A DNA stretch of 25,108 nt from Maribacter sp. (GCA_018679695.1 JAHHKH010000302.1:1-25108); one strand, 5' to 3'; shown: positions 1-6,818, counted from the stretch's first letter. The notes: a model not told the origin generated them from the sequence alone. A program made the numbers and translations.

Positions 1-105
1 TTTGTCTACCAATCCTCTTAGTTGGGTGTATTTCTTTCCGGTTGGAAGTTTAACCCTTAGCCAATTTGGCTTTCCTTTAGGCGGTACGATACTCGTTACG
101 CTCAT
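1..105 (-). CDS. lipA: Lipoyl synthase LipA, N-terminal fragment (runs off the left edge)
   Basis: Only the first 35 codons are in the window. The ATG is at 105-103 and the frame stays open to base 1. The residues read MSVTSIVPPKGKPNW followed by LRVKLPTGKKY and then RGLVDK. This matches the segment that precedes the auxiliary [4Fe-4S] cysteine cluster in LipA. The enzyme is a radical SAM protein that inserts two sulfurs into the octanoyl group on lipoyl-dependent dehydrogenase subunits and the glycine cleavage H protein. Neither the CxxxxxCxxxxxC nor the CxxxCxxC cluster lies inside the window, so catalytic integrity cannot be judged. A TAnnTTTG box at 120-127 suggests its own short-leader promoter, although the upstream sigma gene is co-oriented and only 107 nt away. 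The family call rests on a short but distinctive N-terminus. Confidence 0.85.
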   Translation of the reverse strand, partial: MSVTSIVPPKGKPNWLRVKLPTGKKYTQLRGLVDK

Positions 106-119
106 TCTTCAATTTTTGA

Positions 120-127
120 CAAATATA
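120..127 (-). promoter_or_regulatory. Putative -7 promoter element (TATATTTG) of lipA
   Basis: On the minus strand the octamer TATATTTG fits the Bacteroidota -7 consensus TAnnTTTG and ends 14 nt before the lipA ATG. I see no good TTTG at the -33 distance. Other genes in this window have the same box at a similar distance, which supports it. Confidence 0.5.
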
Positions 128-212
128 CGAACAAAATTGAGTCACTATTCTAGACAGAAAAAGACTTAAAAGCACTCCTTAATTAGCTTGGTACAACACG
201 AATCAGAATCCC

Positions 213-773
213 TCAATTATTATTCTTGATAATTTCCGCCAGTAATTTTTTTGCCCTTAACAGTTTAACTTTTATGTTATTGATGGGTTCCTTAAGTTTA
301 GTGGCAATTGCGGCATAACTTAATTCGTGGAAATAGCGCAGGTTAATAACCTCTTGATAATGGGGTTTAAGCTTCTTGATATTTTCTAAAAGCGTGGCCA
401 AGTTTTGTTCAGTGATCAATTTATCCTCGACTGTCGGGGCATCATCCAATACCTTTGTTATGGCCTCACTATTACCGCCAGCTTCGAGTACATTTCTTTT
501 CCTCTTGCGAATTAGATCAACATGAACATTCTTTGAAATGGCAATGAGCCAAGTCTTGAATTCATAAGAATCATTGTAGGTATCTATTTTGTCAAAGGCT
601 TTAGAAAAGGTCTGTATTGTGATGTCCTCTGCATCATTCTCATTTTGGGTACGTTTAAGTTGAAATCCGTAAACATCGTTCCAGAAGGCATCCAATAAAT
701 TACTGAAAGCAATCTGATTGCCCATTTTTGCCTTATTGATAACGTCATGCAAGGTTTCTTCAGTTTTATCCAA
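213..773 (-). CDS. ECF-type RNA polymerase sigma factor (second of two in the window)
   Basis: A 186-residue sigma-70 family protein of ECF size. Region 2 covers about residues 20-90, with the core-binding segment DAEDITIQTFSKAFDKI and the DNA-melting segment FKTWLIAISKNVHVDLIRK. Region 4 covers about 125-183, with a helix-turn-helix around LSYAAIATKLKEPINNIKV. The start is TTG at 773: an in-frame TAA lies five codons upstream, and the next candidate, Met17, would cut into region 1/2. There is no RskA- or zinc-type anti-sigma gene beside it. The gene 33 nt upstream encodes a 69-residue four-cysteine membrane protein, which probably shares its transcript. The fold assignment is firm; the regulon and the trigger are unknown. 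Confidence 0.9.
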   Translation of the reverse strand: MDKTEETLHDVINKAKMGNQIAFSNLLDAFWNDVYGFQLKRTQNENDAEDITIQTFSKAFDKIDTYNDSYEFKTWLIAISKNVHVDLIRKRKRNVLEAGGNSEAITKVLDDAPTVEDKLITEQNLATLLENIKKLKPHYQEVINLRYFHELSYAAIATKLKEPINNIKVKLLRAKKLLAEIIKNNN

Positions 774-806
774 TGGAGTAGTGGTTTAAGACTATAAAAA
801 CGAAAT

Positions 807-1016
807 CTAAAGTATATCGGGGGCGGTATCTTTTTTGCAATCCTGTTCACTAGGCAATTTACCACACATGCCACAAGCTTCACCTTCTTTATTCAAAAAA
901 GGGCTTTGACTAGCACATGTACCCGCAAATTGACCATTTTTTTTCGACCAAATTTTAATGGCTATTCCTGCGAAAGCCAGAGCAAGAAGACCTATTGTCA
1001 AAAGAATCAATTTCAT
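807..1016 (-). CDS. Small single-span membrane protein with four cysteines, upstream of ECF sigma
   Basis: A 69-residue protein starting at ATG 1016. A hydrophobic segment (about residues 3-20) is followed by basic residues (K21, K25, K26) and then a short tail with Cys34, Cys48, Cys51 and Cys60. Cys48 and Cys51 form a CxxC inside the run GEACGMCGKLP. Positive charge after the helix favours a cytoplasmic tail, but this is weak evidence. I recall similar proteins in flavobacteria annotated only as membrane or secreted protein, with no known function. The frame continues 14 codons upstream of this ATG, but that stretch spans the promoter boxes. It is 33 nt ahead of the ECF sigma gene. By inference it could be a metal- or redox-sensing partner of that sigma factor. 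Confidence 0.7.
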   Translation of the reverse strand: MKLILLTIGLLALAFAGIAIKIWSKKNGQFAGTCASQSPFLNKEGEACGMCGKLPSEQDCKKDTAPDIL

Positions 1017-1030
1017 ACTTTTAATTTGTA

Positions 1031-1046
1031 CAAAGATACAAAAATA
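1031..1046 (-). promoter_or_regulatory. Tandem -7 boxes (TATTTTTG, TATCTTTG) ahead of the Cys4 membrane protein/sigma unit
   Basis: Read on the minus strand, TATTTTTG (1046-1039) and TATCTTTG (1038-1031) abut, and both match TAnnTTTG exactly. The proximal box ends 14 nt before the ATG at 1016. Both lie directly after the hairpin of the preceding terminator, so its T-rich tail forms part of this promoter. No -33 TTTG stands at the expected distance. Confidence 0.5.
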
Positions 1047-1071
1047 AAGCCCCGACACTATGGCCGGGGCT
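1039..1071 (-). terminator. Rho-independent terminator after the sigma/anti-sigma operon
   Basis: The stem AGCCCCG (1048-1054) pairs with CGGGGCT (1065-1071) across a 10-nt loop. On the minus strand it is followed at once by TTTATTTTTG. It begins 30 nt after the anti-sigma stop codon at 1101-1103. The GC-rich stem plus T tract makes this one of the two clear terminators in the window. Confidence 0.85.
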
Positions 1072-1100
1072 GTATTAATGAGGGTTTGGATTTGTTGTGA

Positions 1101-1862
1101 CTAATAGTCTATTTTCGCCACTATATTTTCAACGGTAGGTGTATTGTTACCGCCTTTAGGTTCGATGGTAATATAACTAACTGCTTTATCTGCGTAAGGT
1201 AATGCCAAAAGTTTTTCCTGGCCGGCAACTTTATCTATGATTCCTAGATTGATCATCTCACCATTGACCTCTGCCCACATCTGAAAACTTTGATCTTCAG
1301 GTAGGTTAGGAAGATTTTTAACGTTGATGTATGAAAGCTTTTTGACCGGATTAATATATGCAACGGCTTTTAGTTCCTTTGCATTGTTATTTCCTTTCAC
1401 ATTATATCTTTTCGTCTGGGGATTGTTCAGAACAATGAACTGGTTGCGAACATCTTCCAATTGTTCCCTCATATCTTCCTCAAGGGACTCAATCTTATTG
1501 TTTACAATGATATTCTCCTCCTGTAAATTTTGATTTTGATTCCATAGGAAATAGGAGGCACCAGCGAACATTACTGCTGCGAAACTAGCTGCAACCGCGT
1601 ATCTGAGAAATTTTCTTCGACCTGCATTTTCAGTTCTTATCCTTGCTAGGATTTTATTTTTCAATCCTTCAGGAGTCCTTATAGCATGCATCTTCGCAAA
1701 GGTCTCCAAGTTATCTTGAAGTTCAATGTAGGTCTCCCTTACCTCAGGGTACATGGCGATATACCTTTCCACTTGTAAAGATTCATGCTTATTGGTAGTA
1801 CCCAGCAAATACTTTTCAAGTAAATCGGAATCCAAAAATATTTTTATTTTGTCTTTCATCAT
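1101..1862 (-). CDS. Anti-sigma factor, RskA (anti-sigma-K) type
   Basis: A 253-residue single-pass membrane protein. The first 85 residues are a cytoplasmic sigma-binding part without the HxxxCxxC zinc motif, and the whole protein lacks cysteine. A transmembrane helix spans about residues 88-106. A coiled coil (about 110-142, rich in E, N and Q) follows, then a C-terminal RskA-like extracytoplasmic domain (about 155-253) with the family's FQMWAEVNG and VSYITIEPKGG signatures. Its ATG overlaps the stop of the upstream ECF sigma gene as ATGA, which indicates translational coupling and a dedicated pair. The expected role is to hold that sigma factor at the membrane until a signal, perhaps regulated proteolysis, releases it. 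A second ATG follows directly (1859); the first gives the ATGA overlap. Confidence 0.9.
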   Translation of the reverse strand: MMKDKIKIFLDSDLLEKYLLGTTNKHESLQVERYIAMYPEVRETYIELQDNLETFAKMHAIRTPEGLKNKILARIRTENAGRRKFLRYAVAASFAAVMFAGASYFLWNQNQNLQEENIIVNNKIESLEEDMREQLEDVRNQFIVLNNPQTKRYNVKGNNNAKELKAVAYINPVKKLSYINVKNLPNLPEDQSFQMWAEVNGEMINLGIIDKVAGQEKLLALPYADKAVSYITIEPKGGNNTPTVENIVAKIDY

Positions 1863-2422
1863 ATAAGATTTAGTAGCATCGCAAGCATCATGGATGAGCC
1901 ATATATTTTTTTAAGCTCACGTAGGCCAATTTTCAACCTTGACTTAATGGTGCCCAGCGGAATATTCAGTTCATCGCTAGCTTCTTGTTGTGTCATTCCT
2001 AGAAAGAATAAAGCTTCAAGCACTATTTGATACTTATCCTCAATCTTTTCCAGGTTTTCACGAACGTCCATAAACTCAGGCCTGATACTATCAACACCTA
2101 AATTATATACGTCCGAAACATCCATTTGGATTTCCTTGTCCGATTTTGTATTGACACTTCTTAGTTTGTCTATGGCAGTATTTCTTGTAATTCGAAACAG
2201 CCAGGTGAACAATTTCGCCTTTGTCGCATCGTAAGAATCTGATTTTTTCCAGATCTTGACAAAACTTTCCTGCAGCACATCTTGGGCTAATTCATCATCC
2301 CGGACCACCTTTTTTGCAACTCCATATAGGGTGTCACCATAATGTTCGTATAAGAGCGAAATGGCTTTTTCATTTCGTTCCTGTAATAATTCTACAATAT
2401 GCTTTTCAAGAAGTGTACTCAT
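1859..2422 (-). CDS. ECF RNA polymerase sigma factor (SigK-like), partner of the RskA-type anti-sigma
   Basis: A 187-residue sigma-70 family protein. Region 2 lies at about residues 20-95, with the core-binding run ELAQDVLQESFVKIWKKSD and the region 2.4 run FTWLFRITRNTAIDKLRS. Region 4 lies at about 125-175, with the helix-turn-helix QQEASDELNIPLGTIKSRL. The C-terminal tail is hydrophobic (SSMMLAMLLNLI). It overlaps the anti-sigma gene by 4 nt. No TAnnTTTG box with a proper partner lies in the 200 nt upstream, which would fit an alternative or autoregulated promoter, but I could not define one. The target genes cannot be read from this window. Confidence 0.93.
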   Translation of the reverse strand: MSTLLEKHIVELLQERNEKAISLLYEHYGDTLYGVAKKVVRDDELAQDVLQESFVKIWKKSDSYDATKAKLFTWLFRITRNTAIDKLRSVNTKSDKEIQMDVSDVYNLGVDSIRPEFMDVRENLEKIEDKYQIVLEALFFLGMTQQEASDELNIPLGTIKSRLKIGLRELKKIYGSSMMLAMLLNLI

Positions 2423-2553
2423 GCATTATCAAGGTGTTGAAAAAATTAATGTGCATTGTGGCATCCAATCAATTCATTTCAACCGTATATCCATTAAACG
2501 CTAATTTATTAAATTGATTGTTATAGCTAGCGTTATCTCAAAGTTTTTATTAT

Positions 2554-2580
2554 AAATGTACAACTGGTAATTGTACATTT
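2554..2580. repeat. Perfect 10-bp inverted repeat, possible operator or weak terminator
   Basis: AAATGTACAA (2554-2563) and TTGTACATTT (2571-2580) are exact reverse complements separated by 7 nt. It sits between the murB 3' end and the ECF sigma start (2422), about 130-160 nt upstream of that start. On the minus strand no T run follows, so it is a poor terminator for murB. On the plus strand TAGTTTTTGG follows, but no plus-strand gene precedes it. The symmetry also suits a dimeric regulator. Confidence 0.55.
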
Positions 2581-2605
2581 AGTTTTTGGTTAGTTTGGTT
2601 TGGTA

Positions 2606-2634
2606 TAGCCCCTGTTATTCTTCAGCAGGGGTTA
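2606..2634 (-). terminator. Hairpin overlapping the murB stop codon, candidate terminator
   Basis: ATAGCCCCTG (2605-2614 region) pairs with CAGGGGTTAT (2626-2635 region), with one G-T wobble and an 11-nt loop. The murB TAA (2632-2634) lies inside the stem. The stem is strong, but the minus-strand sequence after it is ACCAAACCAAAC rather than a T run. It may act as a transcript 3'-end stabiliser or a factor-assisted terminator. Confidence 0.45.
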
Positions 2635-3648
2635 TTTTATGAGATTCACTTCAGGGGAAATCTTTATTCCAAAGGTATCTAATACTTTATCCATGATTTT
2701 GTGGGCCAATTCAATGATTTCAGAACCCTTGGCATTACCATAGTTGACCAGTACCAAAGCTTGGTTTTTATGCACACCGGCATCACCAAATCGTTTACCT
2801 TTAAAACCACATTGCTCTATTAGCCATGCCGCAGGGACTTTATACTCGTTATTGTTAAGCTTGTAATACCGGGCTTGGGGATGTTTGGTTATGAATAATT
2901 CGAATTCTGATTTGGACAAAACGGGATTTTTGAAGAAACTACCACTATTTCCTAATTCTGCCGGGTCTGGAAGCTTACTTTGCCGTATAGCCACTACAGC
3001 TTCCGATACATCCCTTATAGTAGGGTTTTTTATACCTTTTCCTTTAAGTTCATCTTCAATGGCACCGTATGAGGTATTCAGTTTGTGATTTCTTTTGGTA
3101 AGCTTAAAAGTTACCGAGGTTATTATGAATTTCCCTTTACCTTCATTCTTAAAGTATGAATCCCTGTAACCGAAATTGCAGTCCCTTTTTGAAAAAGACT
3201 TAATGGATTGGTCTTCTATATTCATTGCTTCACAACACTCAAAAACCTCCTTGAGTTCTACACCATAGGCACCGATATTCTGAATAGGGGCAGTTCCCGT
3301 ATTTCCTGGAATGAGTGACAAATTTTCCAAACCCCCAAAATTTTGGTCCAAGCACCAGAGTACCATGTCGTGCCAAACTTCGCCAGCCATAACTTTTAGA
3401 TAAACATGCTCATCATCTTCTTTAAGGATTTCTTTACCTTTTATGTTTATATGAAGAACCAATGCATCTATATCCTTGGTAATCAAGATATTACTGCCTC
3501 CACTGATGATGAATTTGGTAGGATAGTTTTGTAATCGCAAAGCTTCTGCTAAATCATTAATACTACGAATTTCACAGAATGAACTGGCCTTGGCATCTAT
3601 TCCAAAAGTGTTGAGGTTTTTTAGGGATTTATTTTTTTGGATTTTCAT
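2632..3648 (-). CDS. murB: UDP-N-acetylenolpyruvoylglucosamine reductase
   Basis: A 338-residue FAD enzyme that reduces UDP-GlcNAc-enolpyruvate to UDP-MurNAc with NADPH, a cytoplasmic step of peptidoglycan precursor synthesis. The FAD-binding signature SGGSNILI is at about residues 49-56. The YRDSYFK segment at about 161-167 carries the active-site Arg. GNSGSFFKNP at 233-242 places the catalytic Ser at 237. PAAWLIEQCGFKGKRFGDAG follows, and the C-terminal SPEVNLI gives the catalytic Glu333. The length and the SFFKNP form match the E. coli-like class. The start is fixed by a 4-nt ATGA overlap with the aminotransferase upstream, so the two are probably co-transcribed. All key residues are present. 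Confidence 0.97.
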   Translation of the reverse strand: MKIQKNKSLKNLNTFGIDAKASSFCEIRSINDLAEALRLQNYPTKFIISGGSNILITKDIDALVLHINIKGKEILKEDDEHVYLKVMAGEVWHDMVLWCLDQNFGGLENLSLIPGNTGTAPIQNIGAYGVELKEVFECCEAMNIEDQSIKSFSKRDCNFGYRDSYFKNEGKGKFIITSVTFKLTKRNHKLNTSYGAIEDELKGKGIKNPTIRDVSEAVVAIRQSKLPDPAELGNSGSFFKNPVLSKSEFELFITKHPQARYYKLNNNEYKVPAAWLIEQCGFKGKRFGDAGVHKNQALVLVNYGNAKGSEIIELAHKIMDKVLDTFGIKISPEVNLIK

Positions 3649-4838
3649 TGGCCCTTATATGTTTTTAAGGCCTCGCTAAGAATGTGGACCGCTCTTTTAA
3701 GGCGGTCCTTATCAAGGACATATGCGATTCTGATTTGGTTCTTACCCAACCCTTTGGAAGCATAGAAACCAGCAGCCGGAGCAACCATAACGGTTTCACC
3801 ATCAACCCTAAAATCTTCCAACAGCCATTGTGCAAAATCATCTGAATTTTCTATGGGCAATTCGGCGATACAATAAAAAGCACCTTGAGGTCGACCAATT
3901 TTAACACCTTCAATTTTTTCAAGTTCTGCGATAAGGATGTTTCTTCTTTCAACATACTCTGCCTTAACATCATCAAAATAACTTTGGGGAGTCCCTAAAG
4001 CTGCCTCACTCGCAATTTGGGCATAAGTGGGCGGTGATAGCCTAGCTTGGGCAAATTTTAGTGCGGTCTTTATGATTTCTTTGTTTTTCGAGACCATGCA
4101 GCCTATTCTGGCTCCACACATGCTATACCGTTTGGAGACGGAGTCTACAATTATTGCATATTTATCCAGCCCGTTTTCTTGTAAGATAGAGTAATGTGTT
4201 TTACCATCATAAGTGAATTCGCGATATACTTCATCGGCAACAAGGAATAGATCATGCTTCTTCACTAATGCAGCCAATTTCTGAATTTCGTCCTTACTAT
4301 ATAAATAGCCAGTGGGATTACCCGGATTGCAAATAAGAATTGCTTTTGTTCTTGGAGTTATCAATTTCTCAAATTCCTCAATTGGAGGTAAAGCAAAATT
4401 ATCTTCGATTTGCGATACCACTGGCACTACCTTGATTCCCATGGCCGTAGCAAAACCATTATAATTTGCATAAAAAGGTTCTGGTATTATGATCTCATCA
4501 TTGGTGTCGGCAATACTTCCCATCGTAAAAGAAAGGGCTTCCGACCCCCCCGTGGTTACTATGATCTCTTGGGCCGTGACATGGATATCATTCTTGGCAT
4601 AGTATTTTGCCAACTTTTCACGGTAAATCTCTGAGCCTTCGGTCCTGCTATATTCTAAAACGGAAATTGTATTGTTCTTTACAGCGTCCAATGCAATTTG
4701 AGGGGTTTTGATATCAGGTTGGCCAATATTCAAATGAATCACCTTTGCACCTTCTTTTTTAGCCTTTTCTGCGAAAGGAACCAATTTACGGATTGGTGAC
4801 TCTGGCATCGATAAGCCTTTATTCGATATTGATGGCAT
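3645..4838 (-). CDS. Class I/II pyridoxal-phosphate aminotransferase (aspartate-type)
   Basis: A 397-residue fold-type I aminotransferase. NPGNPTG at 171-177 contacts the cofactor and substrate. ADEVY gives the pyridine-N aspartate D202. SVSKRYSMCGARIG places the Schiff-base lysine at K236. NQIRIAYV near 368-375 carries the carboxylate-binding Arg. The N-terminus (MPESPIRKL, then IHLNIGQPD) is typical of the bacterial AspC/PatA-like branch, so it probably transfers amino groups between 2-oxoglutarate and aspartate or aromatic amino acids. The exact substrate is not readable from sequence. It is the first gene of a two-gene unit with murB, with a candidate promoter just upstream. Coupling to murB looks like operon packing rather than a shared pathway. 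Confidence 0.9.
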   Translation of the reverse strand: MPSISNKGLSMPESPIRKLVPFAEKAKKEGAKVIHLNIGQPDIKTPQIALDAVKNNTISVLEYSRTEGSEIYREKLAKYYAKNDIHVTAQEIIVTTGGSEALSFTMGSIADTNDEIIIPEPFYANYNGFATAMGIKVVPVVSQIEDNFALPPIEEFEKLITPRTKAILICNPGNPTGYLYSKDEIQKLAALVKKHDLFLVADEVYREFTYDGKTHYSILQENGLDKYAIIVDSVSKRYSMCGARIGCMVSKNKEIIKTALKFAQARLSPPTYAQIASEAALGTPQSYFDDVKAEYVERRNILIAELEKIEGVKIGRPQGAFYCIAELPIENSDDFAQWLLEDFRVDGETVMVAPAAGFYASKGLGKNQIRIAYVLDKDRLKRAVHILSEALKTYKGQ

Positions 4839-4855
4839 AAACTCTAAATTTTAAA

Positions 4856-4886
4856 CAAAAATGAGAAATCAATACGGACAAAACAA
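4856..4886 (-). promoter_or_regulatory. Candidate promoter of the aminotransferase-murB unit
   Basis: On the minus strand CATTTTTG (4863-4856) differs from TAnnTTTG at one position. A TTG (4886-4884) stands 20 nt upstream. The -7 box ends 17 nt before the ATG at 4838, like other promoters here. The mismatch keeps confidence low. Confidence 0.35.
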
Positions 4887-4980
4887 CAGTACCGGGGAAT
4901 ATTTAATGTGTTGTGAATATGTTAATTAACAGGGTTTTGAAGTATATTTTATGTAACTTAAAGAAGTAAAATCAATTCAT

Positions 4981-4986
4981 AAGGAG
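4981..4986 (+). promoter_or_regulatory. Shine-Dalgarno motif AAGGAG deciding a TTG start
   Basis: AAGGAG lies 4 nt before the TTG at 4991. Strong Shine-Dalgarno sites are rare in Bacteroidota and the other starts in this window lack one. Together with the signal peptide that begins at this TTG, it supports the non-ATG start. Confidence 0.6.
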
Positions 4987-4990
4987 AATA

Positions 4991-6331
4991 TTGAAAGGAT
5001 TTAAGTTAATTTTTTTGTCATTGATGATGTGTCTGCCAATTATGGGAGTATCACAGAACTATGAATTGTCCCATGGACAGAAATATCAAAAAATTAAATT
5101 TCAACTCATAAACAATTTGATCATCGTTCCTGTTCAGGTGAATGGCAGCGAACTTTCGTTTGTTCTGGATTCAGGTGTAAAAAATCCAATATTATTCAAC
5201 CTAACCGATAGGGACTCCCTACAAATAAATAATGTTTCCGAAATTACAATAAAGGGTCTGGGTGAAGGTGAGCCCATAAAGGCGCTTAGTTCTAGTGGGA
5301 ATACATTTCAACTAAAAAATATACAGAACAAAGACCAATTGCTCTATGTACTCATGGATAAAAGTTTGAACTTCTCCACAAGTCTGGGCATTCCTGTTCA
5401 TGGCATAATTGGTTATGATCTGTTCAGGGATTTCGTTGTTGATATCAATTACTCCTCACAGACTATTAAGTTTCATGACCCTCAGCAGTATGTTTATGAG
5501 AAGGATAGAAAAGGGGAGACTTTGCCTTTATCGATTCTCAATAAAAAAGCTTATGTAGATGCAAATGTTTTCCTTGAGGATGTAGATAATTTACCTGTTC
5601 GCTTATTAGTAGATACGGGAAGTAGTGATGCAATCTGGCTTTTTGAAGACGAGGTGATAGGCATTCCCGACCAGAATTATGAGGATTTCCTAGGTAAAGG
5701 CTTAAGCGGTGATATATTCGGCAGACGTACGAAAGTCAATAGTATAAAACTTGGTAGTTTTGCGCTAAGGGATGCTAAAGCCGCTTTTCCGGACAAAAGC
5801 TCATTTGGTGCTGTCAAGAATCTGGGGAATAGGAATGGTAGTGTGGGGGGAGAGGTATTGAAACGATTCAATATCGTGATCGACTACACCAATGAAAAAA
5901 TCACACTGAAAAAGAACAGGTTGTATAAAAACCCGTTTCACTATAATTTAAGTGGAATTACGCTACAACATGACGGGGTTAGGTATGTGTCCGAAAGGAT
6001 TACCGATGGGAATGGAGTAGTAAAGGACAAGGATAATAACTTCGGTAATGTCCAAATCCTGTTTGTGAATAAGACAAGATTAAGTTTAGTGCCAGAAATA
6101 GTGGTTTCCGGTATCAGAGCTGGGAGTCCGGCAGAAACGGCGGGGCTTAAGGAAGGTGATGTAATATTGGTGGTCAATGGTAAAAGCGTACATCGCTATA
6201 AGATTCAGGAAATTATGCAAATGCTCGATGAGAAAGAGGGTAAACGAATTCGGGTACTCATTGAAAGATATAATCGGGATTTGCTTTTTTCTTTTGTTCT
6301 CGAGAATTTGTTCGAACGAAAAAAACCCTGA
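4991..6331 (+). CDS. Secreted aspartyl protease (two retropepsin-like lobes) with C-terminal PDZ domain
   Basis: A 446-residue protein starting at TTG. A signal peptide (about residues 1-21, ending in MGVSQ) points to export, presumably to the periplasm. Lobe 1 has FVLDSG with the putative catalytic Asp60 and ends in GIIGYDLFRDF (138-148). Lobe 2 has LLVDTGSSDAIWLF with Asp208 and ends in GSVGGEVLKRF (283-293). This is a tandem pepsin-like layout, with DSG in the first site and DTG in the second; both are known active forms. A PDZ domain (about 368-440) includes AGSPAETAGLKEGD and VNGKSV, as in proteases that recognise C-termini. The substrate is unknown. Its stop codon lies inside the stem of the following terminator. 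Confidence 0.88.
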   Translation: MKGFKLIFLSLMMCLPIMGVSQNYELSHGQKYQKIKFQLINNLIIVPVQVNGSELSFVLDSGVKNPILFNLTDRDSLQINNVSEITIKGLGEGEPIKALSSSGNTFQLKNIQNKDQLLYVLMDKSLNFSTSLGIPVHGIIGYDLFRDFVVDINYSSQTIKFHDPQQYVYEKDRKGETLPLSILNKKAYVDANVFLEDVDNLPVRLLVDTGSSDAIWLFEDEVIGIPDQNYEDFLGKGLSGDIFGRRTKVNSIKLGSFALRDAKAAFPDKSSFGAVKNLGNRNGSVGGEVLKRFNIVIDYTNEKITLKKNRLYKNPFHYNLSGITLQHDGVRYVSERITDGNGVVKDKDNNFGNVQILFVNKTRLSLVPEIVVSGIRAGSPAETAGLKEGDVILVVNGKSVHRYKIQEIMQMLDEKEGKRIRVLIERYNRDLLFSFVLENLFERKKP

Positions 6332-6352
6332 TATGGCCATATCAGGGTTTTT
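6321..6352. terminator. Perfect 32-bp palindrome, bidirectional terminator between convergent genes
   Basis: Bases 6321-6336 and 6337-6352 are exact reverse complements: an AAAAACCC start, a GATATGGCCATATC core and a GGGTTTTT end. A hairpin with a GGCC tetraloop would be flanked by A on one side and T on the other on both strands, so it suits both directions. The protease stop TGA (6329-6331) is part of the stem. The DUF1573 gene ends at 6372 from the other side. Confidence 0.92.
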
Positions 6353-6371
6353 GTTAATGTTTTTAAAACTT

Positions 6372-6761
6372 TTATTTTGTCCCTTCTGCTTTTACTTCCC
6401 CCTTGATTTTTAAAACCTTGGTTGGTGTATCGGCATTCGAAATAACGGTAACCGCTTTTCGAATAGGACCCACTCTGTTGGTGTCATACTTAACTTGAAT
6501 TTCGCCAGTTTTACCAGGTAAAATCGGTGCTTCTGGTTTCTTTGGGATAGTGCATCCGCAACTAGAACTCACTTTACTGATAATCAATGGGGCGTTACCT
6601 GTGTTTGTAAATTCAAATTTACGCACGCCATCACTACCTTTGGCTATTTCACCATAGTCAACGGTTTCAGTTTTAAATTCAATTTTAGCTGCTGTGTCCT
6701 GCGCAGTTAGGCTAAATCCTAATAGTCCTACAAATAATACCAGTACTATTTTTTTCATCAT
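6372..6761 (-). CDS. DUF1573 family secreted protein
   Basis: A 129-residue protein beginning at the first of two adjacent ATGs (6761 and 6758). The start gives an N-terminal signal peptide (MMKKIVLVLFVGLLGFSLTA). The mature part is one immunoglobulin-like beta domain with the family signature: DYGEIAKGSDGVRKFEFTNTG, then a conserved SSCGCTIP and PGKTGEIQVKYD. DUF1573 proteins are widespread in Bacteroidota, often exported, and have no established biochemical role; the fold is related to other ASH/MSP-like domains. An upstream extension from a TTG at 6812 would run through the promoter and bury the signal peptide, so it was not used. The gene has a near-ideal Bacteroidota promoter and its own terminator. 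Confidence 0.9.
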   Translation of the reverse strand: MMKKIVLVLFVGLLGFSLTAQDTAAKIEFKTETVDYGEIAKGSDGVRKFEFTNTGNAPLIISKVSSSCGCTIPKKPEAPILPGKTGEIQVKYDTNRVGPIRKAVTVISNADTPTKVLKIKGEVKAEGTK

Positions 6762-6781
6762 TTTTAGTTTTGGGTGAATTT

Positions 6782-6813
6782 CAAATGTAAATCTTTTTAG
6801 AGGAACGTCCAAA
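6782..6813 (-). promoter_or_regulatory. Promoter of the DUF1573 gene (TTTG-N20-TACATTTG)
   Basis: On the minus strand a -33 TTTG (6813-6810) is followed after 20 nt by TACATTTG (6789-6782), an exact TAnnTTTG match. The -7 box ends 20 nt before the ATG at 6761. Both elements and the spacing agree with the published flavobacterial consensus. Confidence 0.75.
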
Positions 6814-6818
6814 ATTCT

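Noticed and set aside
906..1100. 64-residue plus-strand frame over the Cys4 gene and terminator
   Set aside because: It crosses a terminator and promoter region on the other strand, and its protein has no recognisable feature.
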